Origin: Lachnospiraceae bacterium A4
GTDB taxonomy: Bacteria; Bacillota; Clostridia; Lachnospirales; Lachnospiraceae
Assembly: GCA_000403215.2 (NCBI GenBank)
Contig: KE159560.1
Coordinates: forward strand, 62,001-126,000
DNA length: 64,000 nucleotides
Direction: 5' to 3'
Position 1 is the first letter of the stretch; every line of letters starts with the position of its first letter. This document shows, piece by piece, positions 1 to 8,620 of the stretch. The position numbers and the translations under genes are program-made. The notes beneath the pieces were generated by a model. The model worked only from the letters and a program-made list of their open reading frames with translations, was not told the DNA's origin and searched no databases.

Positions 1-378
1 CAAGAAGAATTTTTGACAGGAATTGACCAGATTGATGCCGAGCACAGGCGGTTGTTTGAGATTGCGGACGAACTCTATACATTAAAGTGCGAGGAGTTTA
101 TGCCGGATAAGTATGACCATATCAGGCATATTTTAGAGGAATTGCGCGATTATACGCTGACGCATTTTGAGCATGAGGAGGCATATATGGAGTCGGTTGG
201 TTACAAGCGGCTGCCAGAGCAGAAGCGCCAGCATGAAGCATTTGAGGAGACAATCGGCGGCTGGGATATGGAGGCGATTGATGAGGACCAAGACGAGACG
301 ATCGAGGAAATACTGCGCATTGTGACAAACTGGCTCGTAAATCATATTTTATATGAGGATAAGCTGATTGGGGAATAG
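1..378 (+). CDS. Bacteriohemerythrin, 5' end outside the window
   Basis: The reading frame is open from base 1 (QEEFLTGIDQ...), so the true start lies upstream. About 125 residues are visible. They carry the di-iron ligand pattern of bacterial hemerythrins in order: DAEHRRLFE, HFEHEEAYM, a later QKRQHEAF, and a C-terminal NHILYEDK giving the last His and Asp. The family are small cytoplasmic four-helix proteins that bind O2 reversibly and serve in oxygen sensing, storage or iron handling; no attached signalling domain is visible here. A strong terminator follows at 399-431. Identification is firm; the physiological role is inferred only from the family. Confidence 0.9.
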   Translation, partial: QEEFLTGIDQIDAEHRRLFEIADELYTLKCEEFMPDKYDHIRHILEELRDYTLTHFEHEEAYMESVGYKRLPEQKRQHEAFEETIGGWDMEAIDEDQDETIEEILRIVTNWLVNHILYEDKLIGE

Positions 379-398
379 GAATTAAAGAAAAGACATAG

Positions 399-431
399 AA
401 TGAAGTATAGAAAACCTATACTTCATTTTTG
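399..431 (+). terminator. Rho-independent terminator after the hemerythrin gene
   Basis: A 12-bp perfect stem (399-410 pairs with 416-427) has an AAAAC loop and is followed by a T-run to 430. It ends only 10 bases before the yqfC ATG at 441, so the yqfC ribosome site (GGGTG, 431-435) touches the T-run. Confidence 0.85.
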
Positions 432-440
432 GGTGCTGAT

Positions 441-743
441 ATGAATAGACACGATATATTTAAACAGGATATCATGAGTGCGGGAGAGCGCTTTGCGGAT
501 GCGTTCTCGCTGCCAAAGGACGTGGTGGTAAACGCCACATTGTTTCACATGGTAGGGGCGTCAGAGCTTTTTGTGGAAAATTTTAAAGGAATTATATCCT
601 ACACCTGCCATGAGGTTCTAATCAAAGGAAACCGTATTAAATATTGTGTCTGCGGCGACTGTCTTACCATCGAGCATTATTCGAATGAGGACATGAAAAT
701 ATCAGGGCAGATCAAGGAGGTAAAGGTGATAAGGGAAACTTGA
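441..743 (+). CDS. yqfC: YabP/YqfC family sporulation protein
   Basis: A 100-residue protein beginning MNRHDIFKQD. Size, the run of short beta-strand-like segments (LTIEHYSNEDMKISGQI) and the position directly before yqfD match YqfC, a YabP-family protein. In Bacillus yqfC and yqfD are expressed in the mother cell under sigma-E, and yqfD mutants block at engulfment-stage maturation. I choose ATG 441 rather than the in-frame TTG at 429, because 429 lies within the terminator T-run and GGGTG at 431-435 is spaced 5 bases from the ATG. The stop is separated from the yqfD GTG by one base, implying co-transcription and coupled translation. The molecular function is unknown. Confidence 0.85.
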   Translation: MNRHDIFKQDIMSAGERFADAFSLPKDVVVNATLFHMVGASELFVENFKGIISYTCHEVLIKGNRIKYCVCGDCLTIEHYSNEDMKISGQIKEVKVIRET

Positions 744-744
744 G

Positions 745-2007
745 GTGGGACGCTTGCAGAATAGATGGATACGCTTTGTCAAAGGTTTTCTGGTCATCAA
801 GGTTGACGGGGACTATATGGAACGCTTTTTTAATATGTGCAGAATGCATCAGATTGATTTGTGGGAAATCAAAAAGGAACAGGATATCTGCATGTGTGAG
901 GCATATGCTGCGGATTTTCTGAAAATGCCGCCGCTGTTGAGAAAGACAGGCACAAAGGTACATGTCGTTCAGAAGAAGGGACTGCCGTTTTACTTTCCTT
1001 TTATCAAAAAAAGGATTATTTTTTTTGCGGGTGTCATGCTTTGTCTGATTATGCTGAATTATGTGACGGAGTACGTCTGGGCAATAGAGTATGTCGGGAA
1101 TTTGCAGGTAAGTGATGACGAGCTGTCGGATTTTTTAGAACAGGAAGATATTCATTATGGCATGAAAAAGAGCAGCATCAACTGTGAGGAGAAGGAAAAA
1201 AAGCTGCGTGAGGCTTTTCAGAATGTCACATGGACCTCGATCTATTTTGAGGGCACAAAACTTTATATAGAAGTCAAAGAAAATGAGAAGTCCGAACCCG
1301 TTCAAATAGAGACAAAAGGGACGGACCTTGTCGCAAATGAAGCGGGGACAATCACGTCGATTGTCACCAGAAACGGCGTGCCGCGGGTCAAGGCCGGGGA
1401 TACGGTAGAACAGGGGCAGGTGCTGGTATCGGGCGGCGTCCCCGTCTATGACGAGAGCCAGACCGTCATTGACTACCAGATTTACGATGCGGACGCAGAT
1501 ATTTTTATCAGGACACCCATTGAGTACAATAGTTCGATTAACAGCGGCTATCCTGTGATGATTTATACGGGCAAGCGGGTAAATACAGGATTTGCCCAGA
1601 TTGGCGATTACTATATTGACGGTTTATCGCTGTGGGATTTTGTCGAGAAGCATATTTCTCCGAAAAAAGACGAAACTTTATATGAAACTGCCACGGAAAA
1701 ACATCAAGTGGTTTTGCTTGACAATATTTATCTTCCGGTCTATTATGGCAAAATTGACAGAAAAGAGTATTATATTAAGTATTTTACATATACAGATGAG
1801 GAGATGGAACATAAGTTATCTGATAATTTCGAAAAATTTATTTTAGGTTTACAGCAAAAAGGGGTACAAATTGTTGAAAAAAATGTTAAAATGGAAAAGA
1901 ATAGTAGTGGAATGGAATTAAATGGAAGTTTGCTGGTCGTCAAACAGACGGGCGAGGCAGTGGACATTCCAGTGAATACGATTCAGGAAGATGAGACAAA
2001 GGAGTAA
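745..2007 (+). CDS. yqfD: Sporulation protein YqfD
   Basis: This 420-residue protein has a cytoplasmic N-terminal domain, one strongly hydrophobic segment at about residues 90-110 (IIFFAGVMLCLIMLNYV) and a large extracytoplasmic C-terminal region. That is the YqfD layout. The start is GTG at 745, one base after the yqfC stop, preceded by AAGGTGATAAGGG. The C-terminus overlaps the long phoH frame (stop at 2007). In the family this is an integral membrane protein of the forespore/mother-cell boundary needed for a stage of spore development. No catalytic motif is visible. The yqfC-yqfD-phoH order is conserved in Firmicutes and is the main support for the name. Confidence 0.85.
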   Translation: MGRLQNRWIRFVKGFLVIKVDGDYMERFFNMCRMHQIDLWEIKKEQDICMCEAYAADFLKMPPLLRKTGTKVHVVQKKGLPFYFPFIKKRIIFFAGVMLCLIMLNYVTEYVWAIEYVGNLQVSDDELSDFLEQEDIHYGMKKSSINCEEKEKKLREAFQNVTWTSIYFEGTKLYIEVKENEKSEPVQIETKGTDLVANEAGTITSIVTRNGVPRVKAGDTVEQGQVLVSGGVPVYDESQTVIDYQIYDADADIFIRTPIEYNSSINSGYPVMIYTGKRVNTGFAQIGDYYIDGLSLWDFVEKHISPKKDETLYETATEKHQVVLLDNIYLPVYYGKIDRKEYYIKYFTYTDEEMEHKLSDNFEKFILGLQQKGVQIVEKNVKMEKNSSGMELNGSLLVVKQTGEAVDIPVNTIQEDETKE

Positions 2008-2014
2008 TACGACA

Positions 2015-3049
2015 GTGGCAGATTTTCGGGTTGGAATGCAGATTGAGGCGGAGCATATGCAGAATCTTTTTGGCACTCATGATGCATATATCAAACAGAT
2101 TGAAGAAGACCTTCATGTGGTCATTACGGACCGCAACGGAGAGGTTCGGATTAGCGGGGAGCAGGCAGCGGTGAACAAGGCAGCGAAGCTGGTGCGCGAG
2201 CTGGTAGAGCTCTCGAAACGGGGAAACAGAATACAGGAGCAAAGTGTGTCCTATGCGCTTGAGCTATCCCATGAGGGGGAAGCTGACGCGCTTCTTGAGA
2301 TAGATTCGGAGTGCATTTGCCACACCATCTCAGGGAAGCCCATCAAGCCCAAAACGCTGGGGCAGAAGAAGTATATTGATGCCATCAAGGATAAGATGAT
2401 CGTGTTCGGGCTGGGGCCCGCGGGCACAGGCAAGACGTATCTGGCGATGGCGATGGCAATCACCGCTTTTAAAAACCATGAAGTTGAGCGCATCATACTG
2501 ACGCGTCCAGCGATAGAGGCGGGAGAAAAGCTGGGATTTCTGCCGGGGGATTTGCAGAGCAAGGTAGATCCGTATCTAAGACCCTTGTATGATGCACTTT
2601 ATCAGATTATGGGCGCGGACAGTTTCCAGAAAAACATGGAAAAGGGCTTGATCGAGGTTGCACCGCTTGCCTACATGCGCGGGCGGACGCTCGACAATGC
2701 CTATATTATACTGGACGAGGCACAGAATACGACCCCGGCGCAGATGAAGATGTTTTTGACGAGAATCGGGTTTGGCTCGAAGGTGATTGTCACCGGCGAC
2801 GCCTCGCAGAAGGATTTGGCAGTCGGCACGCAGTCCGGGCTGGATGTGGCGGAGAAGGTGCTTGGAAAAATCAATGATATCTCTTTTATCAAGATGACAA
2901 GCCGTGATGTCGTGCGCCACCCGCTTGTGCAGAAGATTGTCAAAGCCTATGAGGATTATGAGAGCAGGCTTGGCAGCAGTCAGAACAGAGCTGCCCACAA
3001 AGCGAATGAGCCGCGCGCCAAGAGAGGCGGCAAGCCGTTTCGGAAATAA
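2015..3049 (+). CDS. phoH: PhoH family P-loop ATPase/RNA helicase-like protein
   Basis: The ATPase domain has Walker A GPAGTGKT and Walker B YIILDEAQN and spans about residues 115-320. It follows an N-terminal KH-like region containing the segment ITDRNGEVRISGEQAAVNKA. PhoH proteins are cytoplasmic NTPases resembling superfamily 1 helicase cores; in Firmicutes they sit beside ybeY and are thought to act in RNA metabolism. I place the start at GTG 2015, which has AAAGGAG at 1998-2004 ten bases upstream. An ATG at 1991 would give eight extra residues overlapping yqfD but has no ribosome site. A basic tail (RAKRGGKPFRK) ends the protein. Confidence 0.9.
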   Translation: MADFRVGMQIEAEHMQNLFGTHDAYIKQIEEDLHVVITDRNGEVRISGEQAAVNKAAKLVRELVELSKRGNRIQEQSVSYALELSHEGEADALLEIDSECICHTISGKPIKPKTLGQKKYIDAIKDKMIVFGLGPAGTGKTYLAMAMAITAFKNHEVERIILTRPAIEAGEKLGFLPGDLQSKVDPYLRPLYDALYQIMGADSFQKNMEKGLIEVAPLAYMRGRTLDNAYIILDEAQNTTPAQMKMFLTRIGFGSKVIVTGDASQKDLAVGTQSGLDVAEKVLGKINDISFIKMTSRDVVRHPLVQKIVKAYEDYESRLGSSQNRAAHKANEPRAKRGGKPFRK

Positions 3050-3072
3050 ATTGCATAAAGGAAGAAAGACAT

Positions 3073-4284
3073 ATGAAGAAGAAGGAAGAAACCAGCCTGC
3101 AAAAAGTGTGGATTGTCATTGGAATGCTGGTTGTATCAATACCGTCAGTCGGCGTCGCAGCATATTTGTATGAGAAATCATTTCGGGATATTTTTATCCT
3201 GATCATGATTGTCACTGCCTGTTTTGGCATGACTGTCTTTTCGTTTTTTCAGTCCAAGCTCTTTGGGGCGCTTCACTATGATAACGGGGGACATTTGCTG
3301 CGCTTTGCCATTGTCTTTCTGATGGGGGTGGCTGCGTCCTGCCTGCTGCCAATCCTGCCGGAAGCGGGCTGGATTCTGCCTGCGCTTGCCCTTGCGCTGA
3401 CGCTGTTTTCCAATACGGTCACAGGATTAAACGCTTATGCAGGCTTTGTGAGTGTGTGCGCTTATTTTGCGTCTGCGGAGATCTTGACGCTGCTGCTGTA
3501 TTTATTAACGGGGGTTATTTTTGCGGTGCTTTTTGAGCGGCTGGATGATGATTACCGGACTGGGATGCCGTTGTCTGCAGCAATGATAATTTATATCATT
3601 GAGCTTGCTGCCAATATTGTGTTTGAGAGCCATGGGACATTGGACGCTGATGTGTTTGTGATGCCTGTCGTCAATGTGTTTGTCACTTTTATACTGATGC
3701 TGATGGTGCTGCGTTTTTACTGTGCAGTGGTCATAGACAAGGAAAAGGGCAAATATCTGCGTATCAATGATCAGGAATATGAGCTGCTTGCCAAGTACAA
3801 GGAGGACGACAGGCAGACTTACTATAATGCGATACATACAGCATATTTTGCAGAAAAGACAGCGAGGTTGCTGCATATGGATGTTGATGTGGCGAAAAAT
3901 GGCGGATATTACCACCGGATAATCGTTCTGGAATGCAGAAAACAGGAAAAAACGCTCGAGGAGATCTGTAAAGAGAATAAGTTCCCGCCAGAGGCGGTAC
4001 GGCTTTTGCAGGAGTATAATTACAAGGCGCATCCGATGAAGATGCGCGAGACGGTGGCAGTCTACCTTGCGGACTGTGTAGTTTCTTCGATTATGTATCT
4101 GATTCGCAAGGCGGAGGAGAAGCCTGTGGAGCTGGATTATGGAAAGATAGCTACTGCCATCATACACAGGAAGCTTGAGAGCAGGGTTTTGAACAATAGT
4201 GATATTTCGCTGGCTGATTTGAGCGGCATTGAAAAAATATATACGGGAGAAAAATTATACTATGACTTTTTACGTGGAGAGTGA
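3073..4284 (+). CDS. PgpH/YqfF-like membrane protein with degenerate HD domain
   Basis: Position between phoH and ybeY is that of the c-di-AMP phosphodiesterase PgpH (YqfF). This protein is 403 residues rather than about 700. It starts with some six to seven hydrophobic segments (residues about 12-210) and lacks the long extracytoplasmic 7TMR-HDED region. It then has a C-terminal domain aligned with the HD hydrolase: TAYFAEKTARLL, GGYYHRIIVLE and YNYKAHP. In PgpH the second of these reads YYHDIGK, supplying the metal-binding HD pair. Here the Asp is Arg, so catalysis is unlikely. It probably keeps a structural or ligand-binding role; that is inference. The 3' end overlaps ybeY by 23 bases. 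Confidence 0.7.
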   Translation: MKKKEETSLQKVWIVIGMLVVSIPSVGVAAYLYEKSFRDIFILIMIVTACFGMTVFSFFQSKLFGALHYDNGGHLLRFAIVFLMGVAASCLLPILPEAGWILPALALALTLFSNTVTGLNAYAGFVSVCAYFASAEILTLLLYLLTGVIFAVLFERLDDDYRTGMPLSAAMIIYIIELAANIVFESHGTLDADVFVMPVVNVFVTFILMLMVLRFYCAVVIDKEKGKYLRINDQEYELLAKYKEDDRQTYYNAIHTAYFAEKTARLLHMDVDVAKNGGYYHRIIVLECRKQEKTLEEICKENKFPPEAVRLLQEYNYKAHPMKMRETVAVYLADCVVSSIMYLIRKAEEKPVELDYGKIATAIIHRKLESRVLNNSDISLADLSGIEKIYTGEKLYYDFLRGE

Positions 4285-4765
4285 GACAGACAAAACACTT
4301 CCTTTTGACACGGAGGAGGTGGCTGGCAAAGTAATTGCGGAGGCACTTGCTTTGGAGAACTGCCCTTATGAGGCGTCGGTGAATGTGCTTTTGACAGACG
4401 ATCAGGGGATTCATGTGATGAACAAACAATACCGTGGGATAGACCAGCCGACAGATGTGCTGTCTTTTCCGAATGTGGACTATGAGAAGCCGTCTGATTT
4501 TACAGGGATAGAGGACAGGATCGAAGATTACTTTGACCCTGAGAACGGCGAATTATGTCTCGGTGATATTGTGATTTCTGTTGACAAGGTATATGCGCAG
4601 TCTGAGGAGTACGGACATACGCCAAGGCGCGAGTACGCCTTTCTGGTTGCGCACAGTATGCTGCATCTGCTGGGGTACGACCATATCGAGCCTGCGGATG
4701 CGGCTGTCATGGAACAGAAGCAGGAGGAAATTCTGAACAGACTTGGAATAACGAGGAATGAGTAG
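4262..4765 (+). CDS. ybeY: Endoribonuclease YbeY
   Basis: This 167-residue protein contains the zinc-binding motif HSMLHLLGYDH near residue 130, the H3XH5XGH signature of YbeY. YbeY is a single-strand endoribonuclease needed for 16S rRNA 3'-end maturation and 70S quality control. The ATG at 4262 lies inside the previous gene and has GGGAGA at 4245-4250. An upstream in-frame TTG at 4229 lacks a ribosome site and is disfavoured. The phoH-HD-ybeY run is typical, suggesting one operon feeding ribosome and RNA maturation. Confidence 0.93.
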   Translation: MTFYVESETDKTLPFDTEEVAGKVIAEALALENCPYEASVNVLLTDDQGIHVMNKQYRGIDQPTDVLSFPNVDYEKPSDFTGIEDRIEDYFDPENGELCLGDIVISVDKVYAQSEEYGHTPRREYAFLVAHSMLHLLGYDHIEPADAAVMEQKQEEILNRLGITRNE

Positions 4766-4788
4766 CTTGAACTGAGGAGAACAGTGAA

Positions 4789-6420
4789 ATGAAGAAAAAG
4801 AAGTCTAATTTTATCGTTCAGGGCGGAATCCTTGCAATGGCAGGAATCCTTTCCAGAATCATAGGGATTGCGAGACGTTTCCCTATGCAGCACATTATCG
4901 GGGACAAGGGAAATGGATATTATTCTGTGGCGTATGAGATTTATTCGATTATGCTGATTATATCCTGTTACAGCCTGCCGCTTGCGGTGTCAAAGGTGGT
5001 ATCCTCCAAGATGAGTAAGCGGCAGTACAAAAGCGCAGAGAGGGCATTTCAGTGTGCGATGTTCTTTGCGGTGGCAGCAGGCGGCGTCACCTTCGTGGTC
5101 TGTGAGCTTTTGGGAGACTTTTTTGCGGCAGACGTAATGCAGGAGCCGATGAGTGCAAAGGCGCTCAAAGTCCTCGGTCCAGCATTGCTGCTGGTGTCTG
5201 TGATGGGGGTGTTCCGCGGGTATTTTCAGGGACTTGGCACGATGATGCCCACGGCAGTCTCACAGATATTGGAACAAATATTTGTGTTGATCGGCAGTAT
5301 TGTGGGGGCGTCTGTGCTCTATGCGCATGGCGAAAAGATCGGGGCGCTGATGCACAACGCAGATTTTGGTCCGGCATACGGCGCGGCGGGTGCATCTATC
5401 GGGCCAGTGATCGGCGCGGTGATCGGGCTGGTGTTTCTCGCTTTTGTATTTGCGGCATACAGGAGGGGCGCCAAGAAGCGTGCGCATGATGCAAGCGGTA
5501 AGGTGGACAGTTATCCGCAGATTTTTGGCATGATACTGCTGACAATCTTTCCGGTGCTTTTGAGTACGACTGTCTATAATATCAGCGGCGTCATTGATAT
5601 CAAAATCTTTGGCAGCGTCATGATCGCAAAGGGCTTCGAGGATGTCAAGACAGACATCTGGGGGGTTTACTCCGGAAAATATAAATTGCTGGTAAATGTG
5701 CCGATCGCGCTTGCCAATGCGATGTGCTCGTCTATCGTGCCGATGCTGACGCAGTTGATGGTGCGGGAGGAATACGGGCGCGTAAGAGAAAAGATAGGGC
5801 AGGCGATGCGCTTTACGATGATTGTCGCGCTTCCGAGCGCGGTAGGACTTGCAGTGCTCGCTAGACCGATTGTTTCGATGCTGTTTAAGGGAGAGGTCGA
5901 TATGGCGGTCAGCATGCTTCATATCGGTTCGGTATCTGTGGTATTTTATACGATGTCAACGCTGACGAACGGTGTGCTTCAGGGCATCAATAAAATGCAG
6001 ATTCCTGTGCGCAATGCGGCAATTTCTCTTGTCATTCACATTGCGTTATTGTATGCGATGCTTGAGATGAATATGGGAATCAATGCGGTTGTGTATGCAT
6101 ACATTTTATTTGCGGTCGTGGTATGCGTGCTGAATGCGGTGGCAATCCGCAAATATATGCGGTATAAACAGGAGGTGGCGCGCACTTTTATCATTCCGGC
6201 GATTGCATCGGCGGTGATGGGCGTTGTGCTTTGGCTGCTCAAGTTGCTGCTCGCCAAGCCTGCGGGGAATGTAGTGACTGTATTTGCCGGCATCAGTGTC
6301 GGCGCGGTGGTATACTTTGTGGTGCTGATTTTGCTAAAGGGTATCAACGAGCGTGATATGCGGAGTATGCCGGGCGGCAGAACGATGATTGTGATCGCAA
6401 AGAAACTGCGGCTGATTTAA
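4789..6420 (+). CDS. SpoVB/MurJ-like oligosaccharide flippase (MATE/MOP superfamily)
   Basis: A 543-residue polytopic membrane protein with 14 or so hydrophobic segments and the N-terminal signature FIVQGGILAMAGILSRIIGI, where an Arg pair follows the first helix. It belongs to the MOP-superfamily polysaccharide export group that includes Bacillus SpoVB and YtgP/MurJ, which flip lipid-linked peptidoglycan precursors across the cytoplasmic membrane. The sporulation neighbourhood favours a SpoVB-type role in cortex synthesis, but SpoVB and YtgP paralogues cannot be separated by eye. The gene follows ybeY by 23 bases and is probably in the same transcript. Confidence 0.82.
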   Translation: MKKKKSNFIVQGGILAMAGILSRIIGIARRFPMQHIIGDKGNGYYSVAYEIYSIMLIISCYSLPLAVSKVVSSKMSKRQYKSAERAFQCAMFFAVAAGGVTFVVCELLGDFFAADVMQEPMSAKALKVLGPALLLVSVMGVFRGYFQGLGTMMPTAVSQILEQIFVLIGSIVGASVLYAHGEKIGALMHNADFGPAYGAAGASIGPVIGAVIGLVFLAFVFAAYRRGAKKRAHDASGKVDSYPQIFGMILLTIFPVLLSTTVYNISGVIDIKIFGSVMIAKGFEDVKTDIWGVYSGKYKLLVNVPIALANAMCSSIVPMLTQLMVREEYGRVREKIGQAMRFTMIVALPSAVGLAVLARPIVSMLFKGEVDMAVSMLHIGSVSVVFYTMSTLTNGVLQGINKMQIPVRNAAISLVIHIALLYAMLEMNMGINAVVYAYILFAVVVCVLNAVAIRKYMRYKQEVARTFIIPAIASAVMGVVLWLLKLLLAKPAGNVVTVFAGISVGAVVYFVVLILLKGINERDMRSMPGGRTMIVIAKKLRLI

Positions 6421-6504
6421 CCCTCCGCGTGTATAAAAAAATAAAAATAAGCTGATACTATCTCAAAGACGCCAAAATGTTCAAGTTTCACAGGGAGGCT
6501 GATG

Positions 6505-7158
6505 ATGGAAAAGAGATATAAGATTGGCTTATTTTTTGTATTAGTGTTGATTGCGGTATTGCTGGTCATATTGATGTGGAAACGGCATACGATGGACGGC
6601 TTCCCGAAGGAGGATAGTCTTGTAGGGCAGGAGAACTCGAACGGCGGCGCGGGAGAGACAGATGATTCAGCGCCCAAATCTGCGGAGGAGTTATACCAAG
6701 TACAGAAAATGAATGTTCTGACGACGTGCGACACGGTATGCATCTATGAAAACATTGATAAGAAAGACGGCTCGGTGTCAATGGCGGAGGAGGCGCTGCC
6801 GGTAAAATATATAGGCTTAAACCGTGAAGAGCTTGAGACAATGCTTGCGCAGGACAGTCTGGCGCCCACGCTGGAGGAGAAACAAAAAGGGTTTAAGTCC
6901 CAGCATTTAGAACTGTTTTCAGCAGATAAGATCAAGGTGCTCAGAATTTATGACACGACGCAGGGGACGACTGGATTTTATATCATGGAAGTAAACGGGG
7001 AGATTTGCGTGTTTGAGCATGACAAGGAAACGCTTTACTTCAAGACCGGGCTGCACGCAGAGAGCCTTCCGGCAGAGGTGCGGCATGAGCTCAAAGAGGG
7101 AAAATTTATGGACAGCGAACTGCAAGTGTACCATTTTATTGAATCGTACAGCAGTTGA
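6505..7158 (+). CDS. Membrane-anchored protein with BofC-like C-terminus
   Basis: The protein has 217 residues, with a short cytoplasmic N-terminus, a single membrane helix (residues 8-26, rich in L/V/I), a low-complexity linker with many D/E/G, then a folded outer part. The last about 60 residues (GFYIMEVNGEICVFEHDKE, then LPAEVRHELKEGKF and HFIESYSS) resemble the C-terminal domain of BofC, the forespore protein that restrains SpoIVB signalling in Bacillus. That match is by pattern and is not proven. Two ATGs are possible; GGGAGG at 6493-6498 is better spaced from 6505 than from 6502. Confidence 0.55.
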   Translation: MEKRYKIGLFFVLVLIAVLLVILMWKRHTMDGFPKEDSLVGQENSNGGAGETDDSAPKSAEELYQVQKMNVLTTCDTVCIYENIDKKDGSVSMAEEALPVKYIGLNREELETMLAQDSLAPTLEEKQKGFKSQHLELFSADKIKVLRIYDTTQGTTGFYIMEVNGEICVFEHDKETLYFKTGLHAESLPAEVRHELKEGKFMDSELQVYHFIESYSS

Positions 7159-7176
7159 GATGAGAACGGAGGCGTT

Positions 7177-8439
7177 ATGGCAAAAAAAGTCATTGTGGCT
7201 GGCGGCGGGGCATCTGGCCTTGTGGCAGCAGTCACTGCGGCAGAGAACGGCGCGAGGGTAACAGTATTAGAACATAAGGACAGAGTGGGCAAAAAAATAT
7301 TGATGACTGGCAACGGCAAGTGTAATCTCACCAATATGTCCGATGTGCACGGCAAATATTACAGCAGTGATACCGAATCACTTGAGCAAATTTATGACAC
7401 GCTTGTCAGATTTGATGCGCAGGAAACAAGAAAGTTTTTTCAGCGGCTAGGATTATATACGAAGGAAAAACGCGACGGCGGGGTGTATCCGGTGTCTGAG
7501 CAGGCGTCTATCGTGCTGGATGTGCTGCGGAGTGCCTGCAGCAGGCTTGGCGTGACGATTCGGACCGATTGTGCGCTTACGGCTGTGCTGCCGAAGAAAA
7601 ATGGCGGCATCGCGCGCGTGATGCAGGAGGGGCGGAATGCTCAGGAAATCGCATATGACAGGCTGATTCTGGCGACAGGCGGAAAAGCGGCGCCGGTTTC
7701 CGGTTCAGACGGCTCTGGATATGCGCTTGCAAAGAGTCTGGGACACCGTATCATAGAGCCGCTTCCCGCATTGGTGCAGCTTCGGTGTGAGGGCGGGTTT
7801 TTTAAGGCGTTGTCGGGTGTGAGGGCGCAGGGCACAGTCCGCCTGCTGATTGACGGCACAGAGATTGCCGCTGAGACAGGCGAGCTGCAACTGACGGATT
7901 ACGGCATTTCGGGGATACCAGTCTTTCAACTGAGCAGGCTGGCATCGAGGGCGCTCTATGACGGGAAACGCTGTGAGGCGTCGTTGGATTTTATTTCTTA
8001 TATTTTTGCTTCAAATGCTTTAGATTCTAGTAAAATAGATTCAAAAAAAATGGAGAACATGAACTTTTTTCCAGATAAGACCGTTGAGGAGTGTCTGTCC
8101 GGGCTGGTACATAAAAAGATTGCGGCAGTTGTCTGTAAACAAAATGGGATTGCTGCGAGTGTGACCATCAGACAGGCGGGGGAGGAAAAAGTCCGCCGCT
8201 GTATCAAGCTGCTTTCTGATTTCAGGGTTCGCGTTGCCGCACCCAAGTCGTTTGACAGTGCGCAGGTGTGCTGCGGCGGCGTGGCGCTACAGGAGGTTGA
8301 TGAACATTTCATGTCGCGAAGGTGCCATGGGCTATATCTTGCCGGGGAACTTTTGGACTGCGACGGCATCTGCGGCGGCTTTAATCTGCAATGGGCGTGG
8401 GCGACCGGACACATTGCCGGGGAAGCGGCGGCGCGGTAG
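7177..8439 (+). CDS. NAD(P)/FAD-dependent oxidoreductase, HI0933/BaiN family
   Basis: This 420-residue flavoprotein has the dinucleotide-binding GGGASGLVAA motif at residues 8-17, then GKKILMTGNGKCNLTN, which is diagnostic of the HI0933 family. The C-terminal FAD contact is GFNLQWAWATGHIAG. A related clostridial protein, BaiN, has been reported to reduce unsaturated bile-acid intermediates, but the native substrate of most members is unknown and nothing here is specific for bile acids. The start ATG has ACGGAGGCG upstream. Base composition in the middle of the gene (about 8000-8060) is locally A/T-rich. Confidence 0.85.
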   Translation: MAKKVIVAGGGASGLVAAVTAAENGARVTVLEHKDRVGKKILMTGNGKCNLTNMSDVHGKYYSSDTESLEQIYDTLVRFDAQETRKFFQRLGLYTKEKRDGGVYPVSEQASIVLDVLRSACSRLGVTIRTDCALTAVLPKKNGGIARVMQEGRNAQEIAYDRLILATGGKAAPVSGSDGSGYALAKSLGHRIIEPLPALVQLRCEGGFFKALSGVRAQGTVRLLIDGTEIAAETGELQLTDYGISGIPVFQLSRLASRALYDGKRCEASLDFISYIFASNALDSSKIDSKKMENMNFFPDKTVEECLSGLVHKKIAAVVCKQNGIAASVTIRQAGEEKVRRCIKLLSDFRVRVAAPKSFDSAQVCCGGVALQEVDEHFMSRRCHGLYLAGELLDCDGICGGFNLQWAWATGHIAGEAAAR

Positions 8440-8441
8440 TA

Positions 8442-8598
8442 AGGAACTGTTAATAAATTACTCATGACAATTACTTGCCTAAATGTCCATCTGCGGCATC
8501 AGAAAATCTTGACATAGCCCGCTATGCCTGCGATTTTCTTCTTTGCAGCTGAACATTTATACGGCGTACTTGTCACAAGTAATTTCTGAACAGTTCCT
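8442..8598. repeat. 157-bp imperfect palindromic element (MITE/REP-like)
   Basis: The left arm begins AGGAACTGTT (8442) and the right arm ends with its exact complement AACAGTTCCT (8589-8598). The arms match over some 70 bases: AAATTACT, TGACAA, TAAATGT and AGAAAATC recur in the same order. The centre is a separate perfect hairpin, CATAGCCCGCTATG. The element fills almost the whole gap between two unrelated oxidoreductase genes and contains no credible coding sequence. Structure suggests a mobile palindrome or a large RNA hairpin; there is no second copy in this window. Confidence 0.8.
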
Positions 8599-8620
8599 AA
8601 ATCAAACTATAAGGGGAACA

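Noticed and set aside
8543-8620. N-terminal extension of the COG2509 flavoprotein
   Set aside because: The codons derive from the palindrome's right arm; AAGGGG before 8621 marks the true start.
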